From the NCBI GenBank assembly GCA_946402595.1, contig CAMIWY010000008.1, forward strand, positions 1 through 14,096: a stretch of DNA of 14,096 nucleotides. The letters run 5' to 3'. Origin of the DNA: an uncultured Clostridia bacterium (GTDB lineage: Bacteria > Bacillota > Clostridia > Peptostreptococcales > Anaerovoracaceae). Shown piece by piece: positions 1 through 7,572 of this stretch. Position 1 is the first letter of the stretch, and each line of letters begins with the position of its first letter. The notes under the pieces were generated by a model. That model was not told where the DNA came from. It ran no database searches and was given only the letters and a program-made list of their open reading frames with translations. The position numbers were made by a program, and so were the translations under genes.

Positions 1-281
1 GCTCCGGGCTGTATGAGCAGGTCAAGGATGATGACAGATTTGAGATCATCGATGTTGGCCAGCACATCCTGCTGCTCAAGGAATTCCTGAGCCTCAGGGA
101 CAACAGAGAGGAATTCGCTCCGGCAAGAGAGAATGGCTATGCAGGTCTCCCGTGCTTCGTACTCGAAGACGGAACGATCACATTCTCACCTGAAGAGGTA
201 GGCCTGAAGTCCTGCCCGCTGAGCGATGAGATCATAGAGAAGCTTCACGAAGAGACAGATGCACTCAGAGGAACTTATTAA
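1..281 (+). CDS. Glutaredoxin-related protein, 3' end (partial)
   Basis: The open frame enters from the left edge (first full codon at position 3) and stops with TAA at 279-281, giving about 92 residues. It contains a segment reading FLSLRDNREEF followed by a GLPCFVLEDGTITF stretch. That order, a helix with a LRD core and then a G-x-P-C-F turn before a short strand, matches the C-terminal half of the small (about 90-110 aa) glutaredoxin-related proteins of Clostridia, where the proline is the cis-proline of the thioredoxin fold. The N-terminal CxxC-type active site would lie upstream of the window, so redox activity cannot be judged. The tail (about 25 residues after the conserved turn) is acidic and not diagnostic. 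It lies 59 bases upstream of the aldolase on the same strand, and no terminator is visible between them, so co-transcription is possible. Confidence 0.7.
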   Translation, partial: SGLYEQVKDDDRFEIIDVGQHILLLKEFLSLRDNREEFAPARENGYAGLPCFVLEDGTITFSPEEVGLKSCPLSDEIIEKLHEETDALRGTY

Positions 282-340
282 TTAAGAAAACACTAAGGGT
301 ATAGAGACACCTGAAAAAGAGAAAAGGAGAACTGACAATC

Positions 341-997
341 ATGTTAATGGAAAAAGAAAGAAACCTTGTTGTTGAATACGGCAAGAAGCTCATAACAGAA
401 AACCTTACAGACGGAACAGGCGGAAACATCAGCATCTATGATCCTGAGACAGGACTCATGGCTATCAGCCCTTCCGGAATGGACTACTTCAAGATCCAGC
501 CTGAGGATATCGTGATCATGAATCTCGACGGCGAGATCGTAGACGGAGACAGAAAGCCTTCAAGCGAGAAGGATCTTCACATCGAGATGTACAAGGCTAA
601 GCCTGGCATGACAGCAGCTGTACATACACACGCTATGTTCTGCACAACACTTGCATGCATGGGAACACCGATCTACTCCGTACACTATGTACTTGCTGAC
701 GCAGCAACAGACGTAGTTCCTGTTACACCTTATGTAACATACGGAACCAAGGAGCTCGCTCTTGCAGCAGCTGAGACTATCGGCGAAGGCAAAGCTACAC
801 TCCTGGCTAACCACGGATTCATCTCCATCGGCAAGGACATCAACGATGCATTCGGAATCGCAAGAGAGTGCGAGTGGGTCGCTCAGATCCAGTGGAGAAC
901 CATGTGCGTAGGAAAGCCTAACATCCTCGACAGAGAAGAGATGGAAAGAGTAATGGTCAAGTTCCAGTCCCACGGACAGGTCAAGGCCAAGAAGTAA
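341..997 (+). CDS. Class II aldolase (L-fuculose-phosphate aldolase-like)
   Basis: This 218-residue protein belongs to the class II aldolase/adducin family: zinc enzymes that reversibly cleave sugar 1-phosphates such as L-fuculose 1-phosphate into dihydroxyacetone phosphate and an aldehyde. The length matches FucA-type enzymes (about 215 aa). Visible family motifs are GTGGNIS (25-31), SPSG (43-46, phosphate binding), the SSE motif with the likely catalytic Glu76, HTH with zinc ligands His95 and His97, and NHG with the third ligand His158; their spacing equals that of E. coli FucA with a 3-residue shift. AGGAGA at 325-330 is 10 bases before the ATG at 341; a second ATG two codons later is an alternative. 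No fucose kinase or isomerase is nearby, so the true substrate (fuculose-, rhamnulose-, ribulose- or another sugar phosphate, or a nucleoside-salvage intermediate) is open. The convergent DeoR-type regulator may control it. Confidence 0.85.
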   Translation: MLMEKERNLVVEYGKKLITENLTDGTGGNISIYDPETGLMAISPSGMDYFKIQPEDIVIMNLDGEIVDGDRKPSSEKDLHIEMYKAKPGMTAAVHTHAMFCTTLACMGTPIYSVHYVLADAATDVVPVTPYVTYGTKELALAAAETIGEGKATLLANHGFISIGKDINDAFGIARECEWVAQIQWRTMCVGKPNILDREEMERVMVKFQSHGQVKAKK

Positions 998-1081
998 TCA
1001 GAAAGCAAAGCACTATTTCACAAGATATAAAGGGGACAGAATAGATAACTCCAATAGATAACCAAAGTATAAACGGGGTAG

Positions 1082-1849
1082 CTACCAGATCACGTTGATT
1101 CCGTGTTCACGGAAGAAACCGAGCCAGACTTCGTCAGGTTCCTGATCGGTGATTATCCCGTTTATACTGGAAAAATCTCCGATGATGAAGTTGGCCTGGT
1201 CATCGAATTTGGTGTGGTCCACGAGCAGATATTTTTCCCTGGCGTGCGCAAGCATCGCGCGGCGTACGTCCATCTGGCTCTCGTAGTTGTCGAGCATGCC
1301 GTGTTCCATACTGATGGCGTTGCAGCTGATGAAAGCCTTGTCTGCCACATGGGCGGAGATGCTCTCAACTGCATCAGTCCCGATGAATGCTCCGAGGCGC
1401 TCTTTATATCTTCCGCCCGTGCAGATGAGATGTGCCGACGGAGAGCCGGATGAGAAGGCGCTGACCGTGGCAATGGAATTGGTAATTATGGTGACGTGAA
1501 GCAGCGAATCCATCAGGTGCCTTGCAAGGGTATTGCAGGTGGTGCTGGAATCGAGCATGATGACATCGTTGTTCTTGATATATGCCGAAGCAGTGACCTG
1601 TGCCATCTGAAGCTTTTCCCTGACTATCAGTTTTGCACGCAGGTCGACAGGCACGCCCCTGTCCTCAGCTGTAGGAATAAAGGCGCCGCCGTGTATCCTC
1701 TTGAGGCGGCCCTGCTCCTCAAGTTCCTGAAAGTCTCTTCTTATGGTCTGATCGCTGCATCCGAGTATATCGCAGGCATCCGAAACCAGAAGGCTTCCGT
1801 TCTCGCTGAGAAGGCGCATGATAGTATCGTGTCTGTTTACTTTAAGCAT
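1082..1849 (-). CDS. DeoR/GlpR-family transcriptional regulator
   Basis: A 255-residue repressor-type protein of usual family length. The N-terminal winged helix-turn-helix (about 5-56) carries the DeoR signature, with CSDQTIRRDFQELEEQG as recognition helix and KRIHGGA as wing. The C-terminal domain (about 75-250) is the sugar-phosphate sensor with the ribose-5-phosphate-isomerase-like fold: MLDSSTT (98-104) and TNS (123-125) form the phosphate pocket, followed by CTGGRYKE (143-150) and DHTKF (211-215). Such proteins usually release DNA on binding a phosphorylated sugar intermediate. AAGGTGA sits about 6 bases upstream of the ATG. The gene lies 67 bases downstream of the Hsp70-like gene on the same strand and converges with the aldolase gene. 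I infer that it regulates the aldolase or another sugar-phosphate gene, not the Hsp70-like module, but the sequence does not prove either. Confidence 0.88.
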   Translation of the reverse strand: MLKVNRHDTIMRLLSENGSLLVSDACDILGCSDQTIRRDFQELEEQGRLKRIHGGAFIPTAEDRGVPVDLRAKLIVREKLQMAQVTASAYIKNNDVIMLDSSTTCNTLARHLMDSLLHVTIITNSIATVSAFSSGSPSAHLICTGGRYKERLGAFIGTDAVESISAHVADKAFISCNAISMEHGMLDNYESQMDVRRAMLAHAREKYLLVDHTKFDDQANFIIGDFSSINGIITDQEPDEVWLGFFREHGINVIW

Positions 1850-1886
1850 ATATGTTCACCTTGATAGATTAGTTTGTTAAATTCAG

Positions 1887-1903
1887 GATTCCTTCCCGGA
1901 ATC
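1887..1903 (-). other. Small stem-loop between the Hsp70-like and deoR-type genes
   Basis: GATTCC and GGAATC (6 bp) flank a 5-base loop just after the Hsp70-like stop codon. On the minus strand it is followed by CTGAATTT, not by a real U-tract, so at best it is a weak terminator or RNA 3' end. The AT-rich stretch that follows (1861-1885) could hold a separate promoter for the regulator, but no clear -35/-10 pair is visible. Confidence 0.35.
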
Positions 1904-1916
1904 AGTCCCGTGCATC

Positions 1917-3830
1917 CTAGCCAAGCGGGATCTCTACGACCTCAGCCATCTTGATGAGCGTCTGTTCGATCTGGCCTGAGATCTCTTCGACCATCCTCTG
2001 AGTGATCTGGTCGTCCTTTTCTTTCTGCAGGCTCTCATAGAACGAAGCCTTGACATCATCGGCAATGCTGTCCAGTCTCGATCTGAATGTGTTCTTAGGG
2101 ATCAGCATCCTTACGGCCTTAGGCAGCTCTGCGGAGAGCATTTTGTCCTGCATCTTCTCCTTTCCGAGGAAGAGAACGACGACTGCGGCGACTACGCCGA
2201 TCAGCACGCCTTCAGGGCCTGCCATGAACGGTATGATGTCGACTGCCGCAACAAGAATAGCGACAACGGCTGTAACGATGGAGTCGATCAGGAAAGTCAT
2301 TTCCTCAACGGCGAAGATGTTCTTCGCATCGACCTTGATATCTATATCCGAAGCCGAGAGATACGACTTCAGGCTCAGTGCTGTATATGGTACTCTATGT
2401 CTGAGGCAGATAGGAACGGTCAGCTCCTCAAGCTCCTCAATGACAGGCTTTAGCCATGCGGTGACAGGGCCTGCCAGCAACTCTCTCGTTTTGTCCTCTC
2501 TCAGGTAAGCTTCTATCTCAGTCTGAAGGATCGCGTCAGTATCCTCCAGCTTTCTTATCTCGCCGGATCTCCATCTGTCGAAAACAGGAGCAGCCACGTC
2601 TTCAAGTATTGGCTTGACGAGGCAGTCAACAGCGCTTCTGTAGAGCTCCGGCGTGTGTTTTTCAACTATATCCTCGATTGCAGTGGACCTGATCAGCTGA
2701 TCGAGATCCTCCTTGAACTCCTTGAGATCCTCGTCGATGCGTCCGCAGTATGCGAGTCCCTTTGCAACAGAGAACTCAGGATCTGAAGCGGAGATTATAA
2801 CGGCCTCCGTGAATACGCTGGTGCACCAGTCTCTTACAGCAGGCAGCTTGCTGACGCCGCCTGTGAGGAATATGAGCTCAGGCTGTGAGCCTGTTATATG
2901 ATCTCTCACGTCCTTGAGCGAAGCGATGAATACGTCGCGGAATGACTTGTTTCCGAGCTTTGCGATCTTCTTGTTGACCAGCCTGTCTGCGATCTTCCTG
3001 TCCATCTTCAGGGTCAGCTTGACAGGTCTGTCATAGTGGAGAACAACGCTTTCCTTACACTCATGAGTGCTCCAGTAATCCTCGTCGGAGTAGTACTTCT
3101 CCTTGAGACGGCGTGCGGCAAATTCCGCATATGTGCGCCACGCCTCGCTGGCATCAAATACTGACTGGATCTTCTTTTTGCCGAACCCTGCTGCCGCAAC
3201 GGATTCTTCAAGCAGGATCTCATCCATGAGACCGCCGCCGAGTACGACTTCGCCGGCTGTCTGCATTTCGACTTCCTTGCCGCCCATGATATATGCAAAA
3301 TCCGTGGTGGATGATCCGATATCTATTACGAGCACAGGCTTGGAAAGGATGTCAACGCCCACCTGCAGGTGGCGCGACTGGCACGCGCTGACCATCGCGG
3401 CTCTTGATTCCGAGATGATCTTGGCAGGCGGATAACCCGCGCTTTCGAATATCTCACGGTAGTGCTCCCTGGTATTCCTGTCCCATCCGGCAGGGCAGCC
3501 TATATAGAATGAGCATTCCTCATTCCTTATAAGGTCGCCGCATCCGTACAGCTCGCCGAGCACGCCTGCGGCAAAACTCTTGACGTCTGCCGCGACGCCT
3601 CTGTCACTCAGAAATCTGCTCTTGAATCTCAGCTTGCGCTTGACCACGCTGTCTGCGTAGCAGGCTTTCTCACCGATGAGAAGCTCACCTGACTGGAGCT
3701 GAGCATAAGCCGTAATAAAACTCTGCTCACCTACTACGGTGAGCATCTCAGGAGCTACCTGATCGTCTTTACTTAGCCTCGCGATGGCGCTCTCGGCGTC
3801 ACCGAGGTCAAAACCGAAAAATCTGTCCAT
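1917..3830 (-). CDS. Hsp70/actin-fold ATPase with C-terminal membrane hairpin
   Basis: A 637-residue protein with an actin/Hsp70-type ATPase head. Visible nucleotide-binding elements are phosphate-1 FGFDLGDAES (5-14), SESRAAMVSA (140-149) at the connect-1 position (where DnaK has an NEPTAAA-type motif), phosphate-2 VIDIGSSTTDF (168-178) and the adenosine loop LTGGVSKLP (322-330). From about 365 on there is no recognisable DnaK beta-sandwich substrate domain; instead a charged, probably helical region (365-510), two hydrophobic segments (about 514-533 and 539-556) separated by a short FMAGPEG turn, and a charged helical tail (560-637). So it is likely an ATPase tethered to or inserted in the membrane. 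TAAGGTG just before the ATG overlaps the stop of the upstream membrane-protein gene (11-base gap), which indicates coupled expression. Function unknown: chaperone, scaffold or filament-like ATPase are all possible. The fold is confident, the role is not. Confidence 0.8.
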   Translation of the reverse strand: MDRFFGFDLGDAESAIARLSKDDQVAPEMLTVVGEQSFITAYAQLQSGELLIGEKACYADSVVKRKLRFKSRFLSDRGVAADVKSFAAGVLGELYGCGDLIRNEECSFYIGCPAGWDRNTREHYREIFESAGYPPAKIISESRAAMVSACQSRHLQVGVDILSKPVLVIDIGSSTTDFAYIMGGKEVEMQTAGEVVLGGGLMDEILLEESVAAAGFGKKKIQSVFDASEAWRTYAEFAARRLKEKYYSDEDYWSTHECKESVVLHYDRPVKLTLKMDRKIADRLVNKKIAKLGNKSFRDVFIASLKDVRDHITGSQPELIFLTGGVSKLPAVRDWCTSVFTEAVIISASDPEFSVAKGLAYCGRIDEDLKEFKEDLDQLIRSTAIEDIVEKHTPELYRSAVDCLVKPILEDVAAPVFDRWRSGEIRKLEDTDAILQTEIEAYLREDKTRELLAGPVTAWLKPVIEELEELTVPICLRHRVPYTALSLKSYLSASDIDIKVDAKNIFAVEEMTFLIDSIVTAVVAILVAAVDIIPFMAGPEGVLIGVVAAVVVLFLGKEKMQDKMLSAELPKAVRMLIPKNTFRSRLDSIADDVKASFYESLQKEKDDQITQRMVEEISGQIEQTLIKMAEVVEIPLG

Positions 3831-3841
3831 ATCAAAACACC

Positions 3842-4735
3842 TTATTTGCGCGTTGAGGCAAGTCCCTTCTTGAGAAGATTGCCGTCAGCTACCATGGCAG
3901 GACGGATAGTGCCTGTCTTAGTGCCCGGCATCATGTCGAAGTACTGCTTAGTGCTGTCGCTGTAGTCCACCACCTCGATCTGCTGCCTGTGCAGGTAGTA
4001 CTTGATGGCTTCGATCTTCTCGAGAGCATACTCAGGGTCTCCGCTGTAGGAGGCAGCAAGAAGATCTGAGAAGAGATCAAGCTCAGGCGTCGTTGCCGGT
4101 CTGCCGTCAATATTGCCTGCCTGTTCTCGCTTGTCCCAGCGTTCTTTTGCGCTGACTTCATCAAGGCTCTGATCGACGGACAGGATAACTGTCCTGTAGT
4201 ACCTGTAGAGCTTGTCTGCATCTACGTGTATCTCGACCTGCTGCTCCTTGGCGGTTCTGACAGGACCGCGGCGGACCAGAAGACCGCCCAGGATGCCTGC
4301 CGCAAGGCCGCCGAACACGGCGAGCATCCGGATCACAAGCTCTCTGGTGGTAGCCGGCTCGGATGCTTCCATTCCGGCTATGATCAGCGGGAACATAGCG
4401 TAGAGGCACAGGACGATGCCGGCAAACATGAGAAGTGCTGCCGGAACGGAGATCCTGTCTCCTGATGAAGATTTTGCCTTCTTCGGTTCTTTGTCATGCT
4501 CCCATACCTTGGTGGTACCGGTCGAATCGATTAGAGGCAGCGCAAGACGGACTGCCTGCATCAGGTATGCCGCGGTCTCTCTTTCACGCTCGCTGCCGCT
4601 TTGCTCATTGAATCTGAGCACCAGCTTGTCAGTCTCATTTTCGAGAACTCTTATAGCCTTCTCAGGGATGGCTGCATTAGATAGCTCGGTTATGAGATTG
4701 CTTTTGTCTTTGTCCAGTAAATCTATCATTTTCAT
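3842..4735 (-). CDS. Unknown two-helix membrane protein paired with the Hsp70-like ATPase
   Basis: I do not recognise the family. The open frame extends up to 4810, but the extra N-terminus is a translation of promoter-region DNA; I place the start at the ATG at 4735 (297 aa), with ATG 4729 as alternative. Seen in the protein: a charged, helical N-terminal domain (1-90) ending in a lysine/serine-rich linker; two hydrophobic segments (about 97-121 and 132-155) joined by a short loop; a basic RRG stop after the second; and a soluble C-terminal domain (160-297) with a YRYYRT helix, a PELDLFSDLLAASYSG segment and a tail that includes YFDMMPG and TIRPA. Both termini are probably cytoplasmic, which would place them with the ATPase encoded 11 bases downstream. 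It may anchor or regulate that ATPase, perhaps like a nucleotide-exchange factor or J-type partner, but no such domain is visible. There is no good Shine-Dalgarno sequence upstream. Confidence 0.72.
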   Translation of the reverse strand: MKMIDLLDKDKSNLITELSNAAIPEKAIRVLENETDKLVLRFNEQSGSERERETAAYLMQAVRLALPLIDSTGTTKVWEHDKEPKKAKSSSGDRISVPAALLMFAGIVLCLYAMFPLIIAGMEASEPATTRELVIRMLAVFGGLAAGILGGLLVRRGPVRTAKEQQVEIHVDADKLYRYYRTVILSVDQSLDEVSAKERWDKREQAGNIDGRPATTPELDLFSDLLAASYSGDPEYALEKIEAIKYYLHRQQIEVVDYSDSTKQYFDMMPGTKTGTIRPAMVADGNLLKKGLASTRK

Positions 4736-4744
4736 AGTACTTTT

Positions 4745-4750
4745 ATTATA
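4745..4750 (-). promoter_or_regulatory. -10 element for the membrane protein/Hsp70-like operon
   Basis: A perfect TATAAT on the minus strand ends 9 bases before the ATG at 4735. Start-site spacing would put the first transcribed base within a few bases of that ATG, so the message would be leaderless or nearly so, consistent with the missing ribosome binding site. No good TTGACA match is seen 16-19 bases upstream. Confidence 0.5.
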
Positions 4751-4829
4751 CGTTATTTGATGTTGGGAAAGGAAGAAAAAACGGACAAAAACATACAGAA
4801 ACAGACACACAAGTGCTGCCCGGATGGGG

Positions 4830-4835
4830 TATAAT
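4830..4835 (+). promoter_or_regulatory. -10 element for the aminopeptidase gene
   Basis: A perfect TATAAT on the plus strand lies 37 bases before the preferred ATG (4873), which fits a leader of about 30 bases. No good -35 hexamer is visible at 16-18 bases upstream. With the opposing -10 at 4745-4750 it makes 4736-4872 a divergent promoter region. The stretch 4773-4812 between them is A/C-rich on the plus strand, with repeated ACA/ACAG units. Confidence 0.5.
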
Positions 4836-4872
4836 TATCCCATTGATAAGAAAAGGAATGATGGAGAGCAGA

Positions 4873-6108
4873 ATGACTAGGAATATAGAAGAACTGAAAA
4901 AAGATTATGCGGATCTTCTTATAAGATCCGGCCTCAATCTGAGAAAGGGGCAGAGGCTTGCAATAAGCTGCCCTGTGGAATGCGCGGACTTTGCAAGACT
5001 GTGTGCTGCAGCTGCGTATGAGGCAGGCTGCAGAGAAGTGATCATGTCCTGGAATGATGATGCGCTCACAAGGCTCAAGTACCTGCACGCGGAAGACGAT
5101 GTTTTCGACTCGGTCAATCCGTGGGAGAAGGATTTCAGGGATATCGTCTCGGAAGAGGGCGCCGGATGGCTGGCCATCTATGCAGAGGATCCGGAGAACC
5201 TGAGGGGCGTGGACCCGGACCGCATCTCTCGCGCACAGAAGGCTCATGGCAAAGCTATGGAGAAATTCCGCCAGAGGGAGATGAGAAGTGAGTTCCCGTG
5301 GTGCGTATGCTCAGTTCCTACTGACGCATGGGCGAAGGCTGTCTTTCCTGACATGGACAGGGAAGAGGCGAAGGTGCGCCTGTGGGAAGAGATACTCGCA
5401 GCCTGCAGAGTGGACGGCGGCGATGCAGTTCAGAACTGGAAGGATCACTCCGATGAACTGCAGAGACACGTACAGATCCTGAATGAATATAACTTCAAAG
5501 AATTGAGGTATAAGAACTCCGCCGGAACTGACGTGACCGTTGAGCTGCCTGAAGGACATTACTGGGCAGGAGGAGAGGAAAACGGTGCGGACGGAAGGCC
5601 GTTCTCCGCGAACATCCCGACAGAAGAGGTTTTCACTTTGCCTAAGAGAGACAGCATCAACGGGACGATCGTCGCGACCAAGCCTCTTGCACACAACGGC
5701 ACACTGATCGAAGGATTCAGCTTTGAGGTGAAGGACGGGAAAATAGTCGACGTACACGCTGAAAAAGGAGAGAAGATCCTGAGAGACGCCATATCCGTGG
5801 ACGAAGGAGCATCATACTTCGGAGAGGTGGCGCTCGTTCCGCATGACTCGCCAATATCCAACTCGGGGATACTCTTCATGAACACTCTGTTCGATGAGAA
5901 CGCCTCCTGCCATTTTGCATTCGGCGAGGCTTACCCTAACATATACGGGGCAGAGAACATGAGCGAAGAGGAGCTTAAGGAAAGAGGAGCCAACTTCTCG
6001 ATGACACATGTAGACTTCATGGTAGGCTCCTCGGACATGACGATAACCGGGATCACCCACGACGGAGAGGAAGTCCCTGTATTCGTAAACGGAAACTTCG
6101 CATTTTAA
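4873..6108 (+). CDS. M29-family metalloaminopeptidase (AmpS/PepS type)
   Basis: A cytoplasmic aminopeptidase of the thermophilic-aminopeptidase family (peptidase M29), which removes N-terminal residues from peptides using two metal ions. With the start at ATG 4873 (GGAGAG at 4863-4868) the protein has 411 residues, the usual family length (about 410). ATG 4858 and 4861 are in-frame alternatives; the frame's most upstream ATG (4813) precedes the likely promoter and is not used. The family's metal and catalytic residues are all visible in the C-terminal half: PTEE (249-252), FGEVAL with Glu318, HFAFGEAYP with His347, and MTHVDFMVG with His379 and Asp381. These positions fall one or two residues from the ligands I recall for characterised AmpS-type enzymes. 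It has its own promoter and terminator and is therefore probably a single-gene unit for peptide turnover. Confidence 0.93.
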   Translation: MTRNIEELKKDYADLLIRSGLNLRKGQRLAISCPVECADFARLCAAAAYEAGCREVIMSWNDDALTRLKYLHAEDDVFDSVNPWEKDFRDIVSEEGAGWLAIYAEDPENLRGVDPDRISRAQKAHGKAMEKFRQREMRSEFPWCVCSVPTDAWAKAVFPDMDREEAKVRLWEEILAACRVDGGDAVQNWKDHSDELQRHVQILNEYNFKELRYKNSAGTDVTVELPEGHYWAGGEENGADGRPFSANIPTEEVFTLPKRDSINGTIVATKPLAHNGTLIEGFSFEVKDGKIVDVHAEKGEKILRDAISVDEGASYFGEVALVPHDSPISNSGILFMNTLFDENASCHFAFGEAYPNIYGAENMSEEELKERGANFSMTHVDFMVGSSDMTITGITHDGEEVPVFVNGNFAF

Positions 6109-6148
6109 AAAAACTGCATATCTCGCTCTGAGATATGCAGTTTTATTT
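6107..6148. terminator. Bidirectional intrinsic terminator
   Basis: An 11-bp perfect stem (6114-6124 with 6130-6140) and a 5-base loop GCTCT, extendable to 15 bp by A-T pairs. On the plus strand it is followed by TTTTATTT; on the minus strand by a run of T from the A-tract at 6107-6113. It overlaps the aminopeptidase stop codon and ends about 5 bases from the UPF0210 stop codon, so it serves both convergent units. Confidence 0.93.
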
Positions 6149-6152
6149 GGTA

Positions 6153-7511
6153 TCAGTTCTTGAGGCTCTGGAGCGGTGCAGGGATGCGTCCGCCACGGTT
6201 GATCATCTTCGCAGGTGACTGGCTGCGGAGCTTCATGACCGGGCCGAATCCCAGAAGGCCGCCGAAGTTGAGTTCTTCTCCTTCCTTAAGGCCGATGGCC
6301 GGGATGACTCTGACTGCTGTGGTCTTCGAGTTGACCATTCCGATGGCGGCCTCATCAGCGATGATGGCAGAGATGACTTCTGCAGTCGTATCGCCGGGGA
6401 TAACTATCATGTCGAGGCCTACGGAGCATACCGCTGTCATGGCTTCGAGCTTCTCTATTGAAAGCGTGCCGGCTCTTGCAGCGGCTATCATTCCGTCGTC
6501 TTCACTGACCGGGATGAATGCGCCGGAAAGTCCGCCTACGCTTGAGGATGCCATTACGCCGCCCTTCTTGACTGCGTCGTTGAGCATTGCGAGCGCGGCA
6601 GTAGTTCCGTGTGCACCGCACTGCTCGAGGCCGATCTCCTCGAGGATGTGAGCTACTGAGTCTCCGATCGCAGGTGTCGGCGCGAGTGACAGGTCGACGA
6701 TGCCGAACTGTGTGCCGAGGATGGAAGCGACTTCCGAGCCTACCAGCTGTCCGACTCTTGTGATCTTGAATGCTGTCTTCTTTATAGTCTCTGCGACTTC
6801 GTGGAGAGGAGCATCGTCAGGCATTGCTGCGAGTACGGATCTTACTACTCCCGGGCCTGAGACTCCGACGCTCAGTACGTGGTCTGCTTCGCCGACTCCG
6901 TGGAAGGCGCCTGCCATGAACGGGTTGTCCTCTACAGCATTGCAGAAGACTACGAGCTTGGCGGCACCGATGCACTGCCTGTCTGCGGTGAGTTCTGATG
7001 CCTCGCGGACCTTCTGTCCCATGAGCTTAACGGCATCCATGTTGATGCCGGCTTTGGTTGATCCGATGTTTACGGATGAGCAGACGAGATCTGTCTCTGC
7101 GAGTGCGCGCGGTATCGAATCGATGAGTTCGCGGTCGCCTGCGCTGAAACCCTTCTGAACGAGGGCGGAGTATCCGCCGATAAAATCTATGCCTATCTCA
7201 TGAGCTGCTCTGTCGAGTGCTTTTGCGTATTTTACCGGGTCGCCGCCGGAGATGCCTGCGAGCATTGATACAGGCGTGACGCTGACACGCTTGTTTACGA
7301 TCGGAATACCGTATTTCTCACCGACCGAATCGGCGGTCTTTACGAGGTTCCCTGCAAGGCGGCAGATCTTGTCGTATATTTTTGTGCATGCCTTGTCGGC
7401 ATCGGTATCCGCACAGTCGAGGAGCGAGATCCCCATGGTGTTCGTACGGATATCGAGATTGTTGTCTCTGATCATGGAGATGGTCTCCATGACGTCCTTA
7501 TCGTTGAACAT
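6153..7511 (-). CDS. UPF0210/PFL-like family protein (DUF711)
   Basis: A 452-residue conserved protein of the UPF0210 (DUF711, 'PFL family') group; full length, same size as its relatives. Recognisable family segments are the N-terminal FNDKDVMETISMI, KRVSVTPVSMLAG (74-86), a CSSVNIGSTKAGINMDAV stretch (144-161), GVSGPGVVRSVL (216-227) and a C-terminal GGLLGFGPVMKLRSQSPA segment before a GGRIPAP tail. The name comes from distant structural similarity to pyruvate formate-lyase; I see no basis for assigning that reaction, and the molecular role is unknown. GGAAGGAAA precedes the ATG. It lies downstream of an ACT-domain gene (101-base gap), a pairing that is conserved in Bacillota and in streptococci, which suggests that the ACT protein senses a small ligand for it. 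It ends at the shared bidirectional terminator. Confidence 0.92.
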   Translation of the reverse strand: MFNDKDVMETISMIRDNNLDIRTNTMGISLLDCADTDADKACTKIYDKICRLAGNLVKTADSVGEKYGIPIVNKRVSVTPVSMLAGISGGDPVKYAKALDRAAHEIGIDFIGGYSALVQKGFSAGDRELIDSIPRALAETDLVCSSVNIGSTKAGINMDAVKLMGQKVREASELTADRQCIGAAKLVVFCNAVEDNPFMAGAFHGVGEADHVLSVGVSGPGVVRSVLAAMPDDAPLHEVAETIKKTAFKITRVGQLVGSEVASILGTQFGIVDLSLAPTPAIGDSVAHILEEIGLEQCGAHGTTAALAMLNDAVKKGGVMASSSVGGLSGAFIPVSEDDGMIAAARAGTLSIEKLEAMTAVCSVGLDMIVIPGDTTAEVISAIIADEAAIGMVNSKTTAVRVIPAIGLKEGEELNFGGLLGFGPVMKLRSQSPAKMINRGGRIPAPLQSLKN

Positions 7512-7572
7512 TTCTGTTTCCTTCCGGTTATATTTTATATTGATTAATGACAGTAGTGGGTAATGAACGTGT

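Noticed and set aside
1077..1086. GGTAGCTACC palindrome overlapping the DeoR-type stop codon
   Set aside because: A 10-base palindrome with no loop and no U-tract; most likely chance.
1917..4735. Reading the module as a plain DnaK/GrpE chaperone pair or as an antiphage system
   Set aside because: The ATPase lacks the DnaK substrate domain and the partner shows no GrpE features; no nuclease, restriction, toxin or mobile-element genes are nearby to support a defence role.
4736..4810. N-terminal extension of the membrane protein starting at 4810
   Set aside because: The extension translates the TATAAT and surrounding promoter DNA, giving a phenylalanine-rich sequence unlike a natural N-terminus. 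The ATG at 4735 or 4729 is more likely.
4753..5247. 164-residue minus-strand open frame across the divergent promoter region
   Set aside because: It is antisense to the aminopeptidase N-terminus and crosses both promoters; no ribosome binding site or domain is visible.
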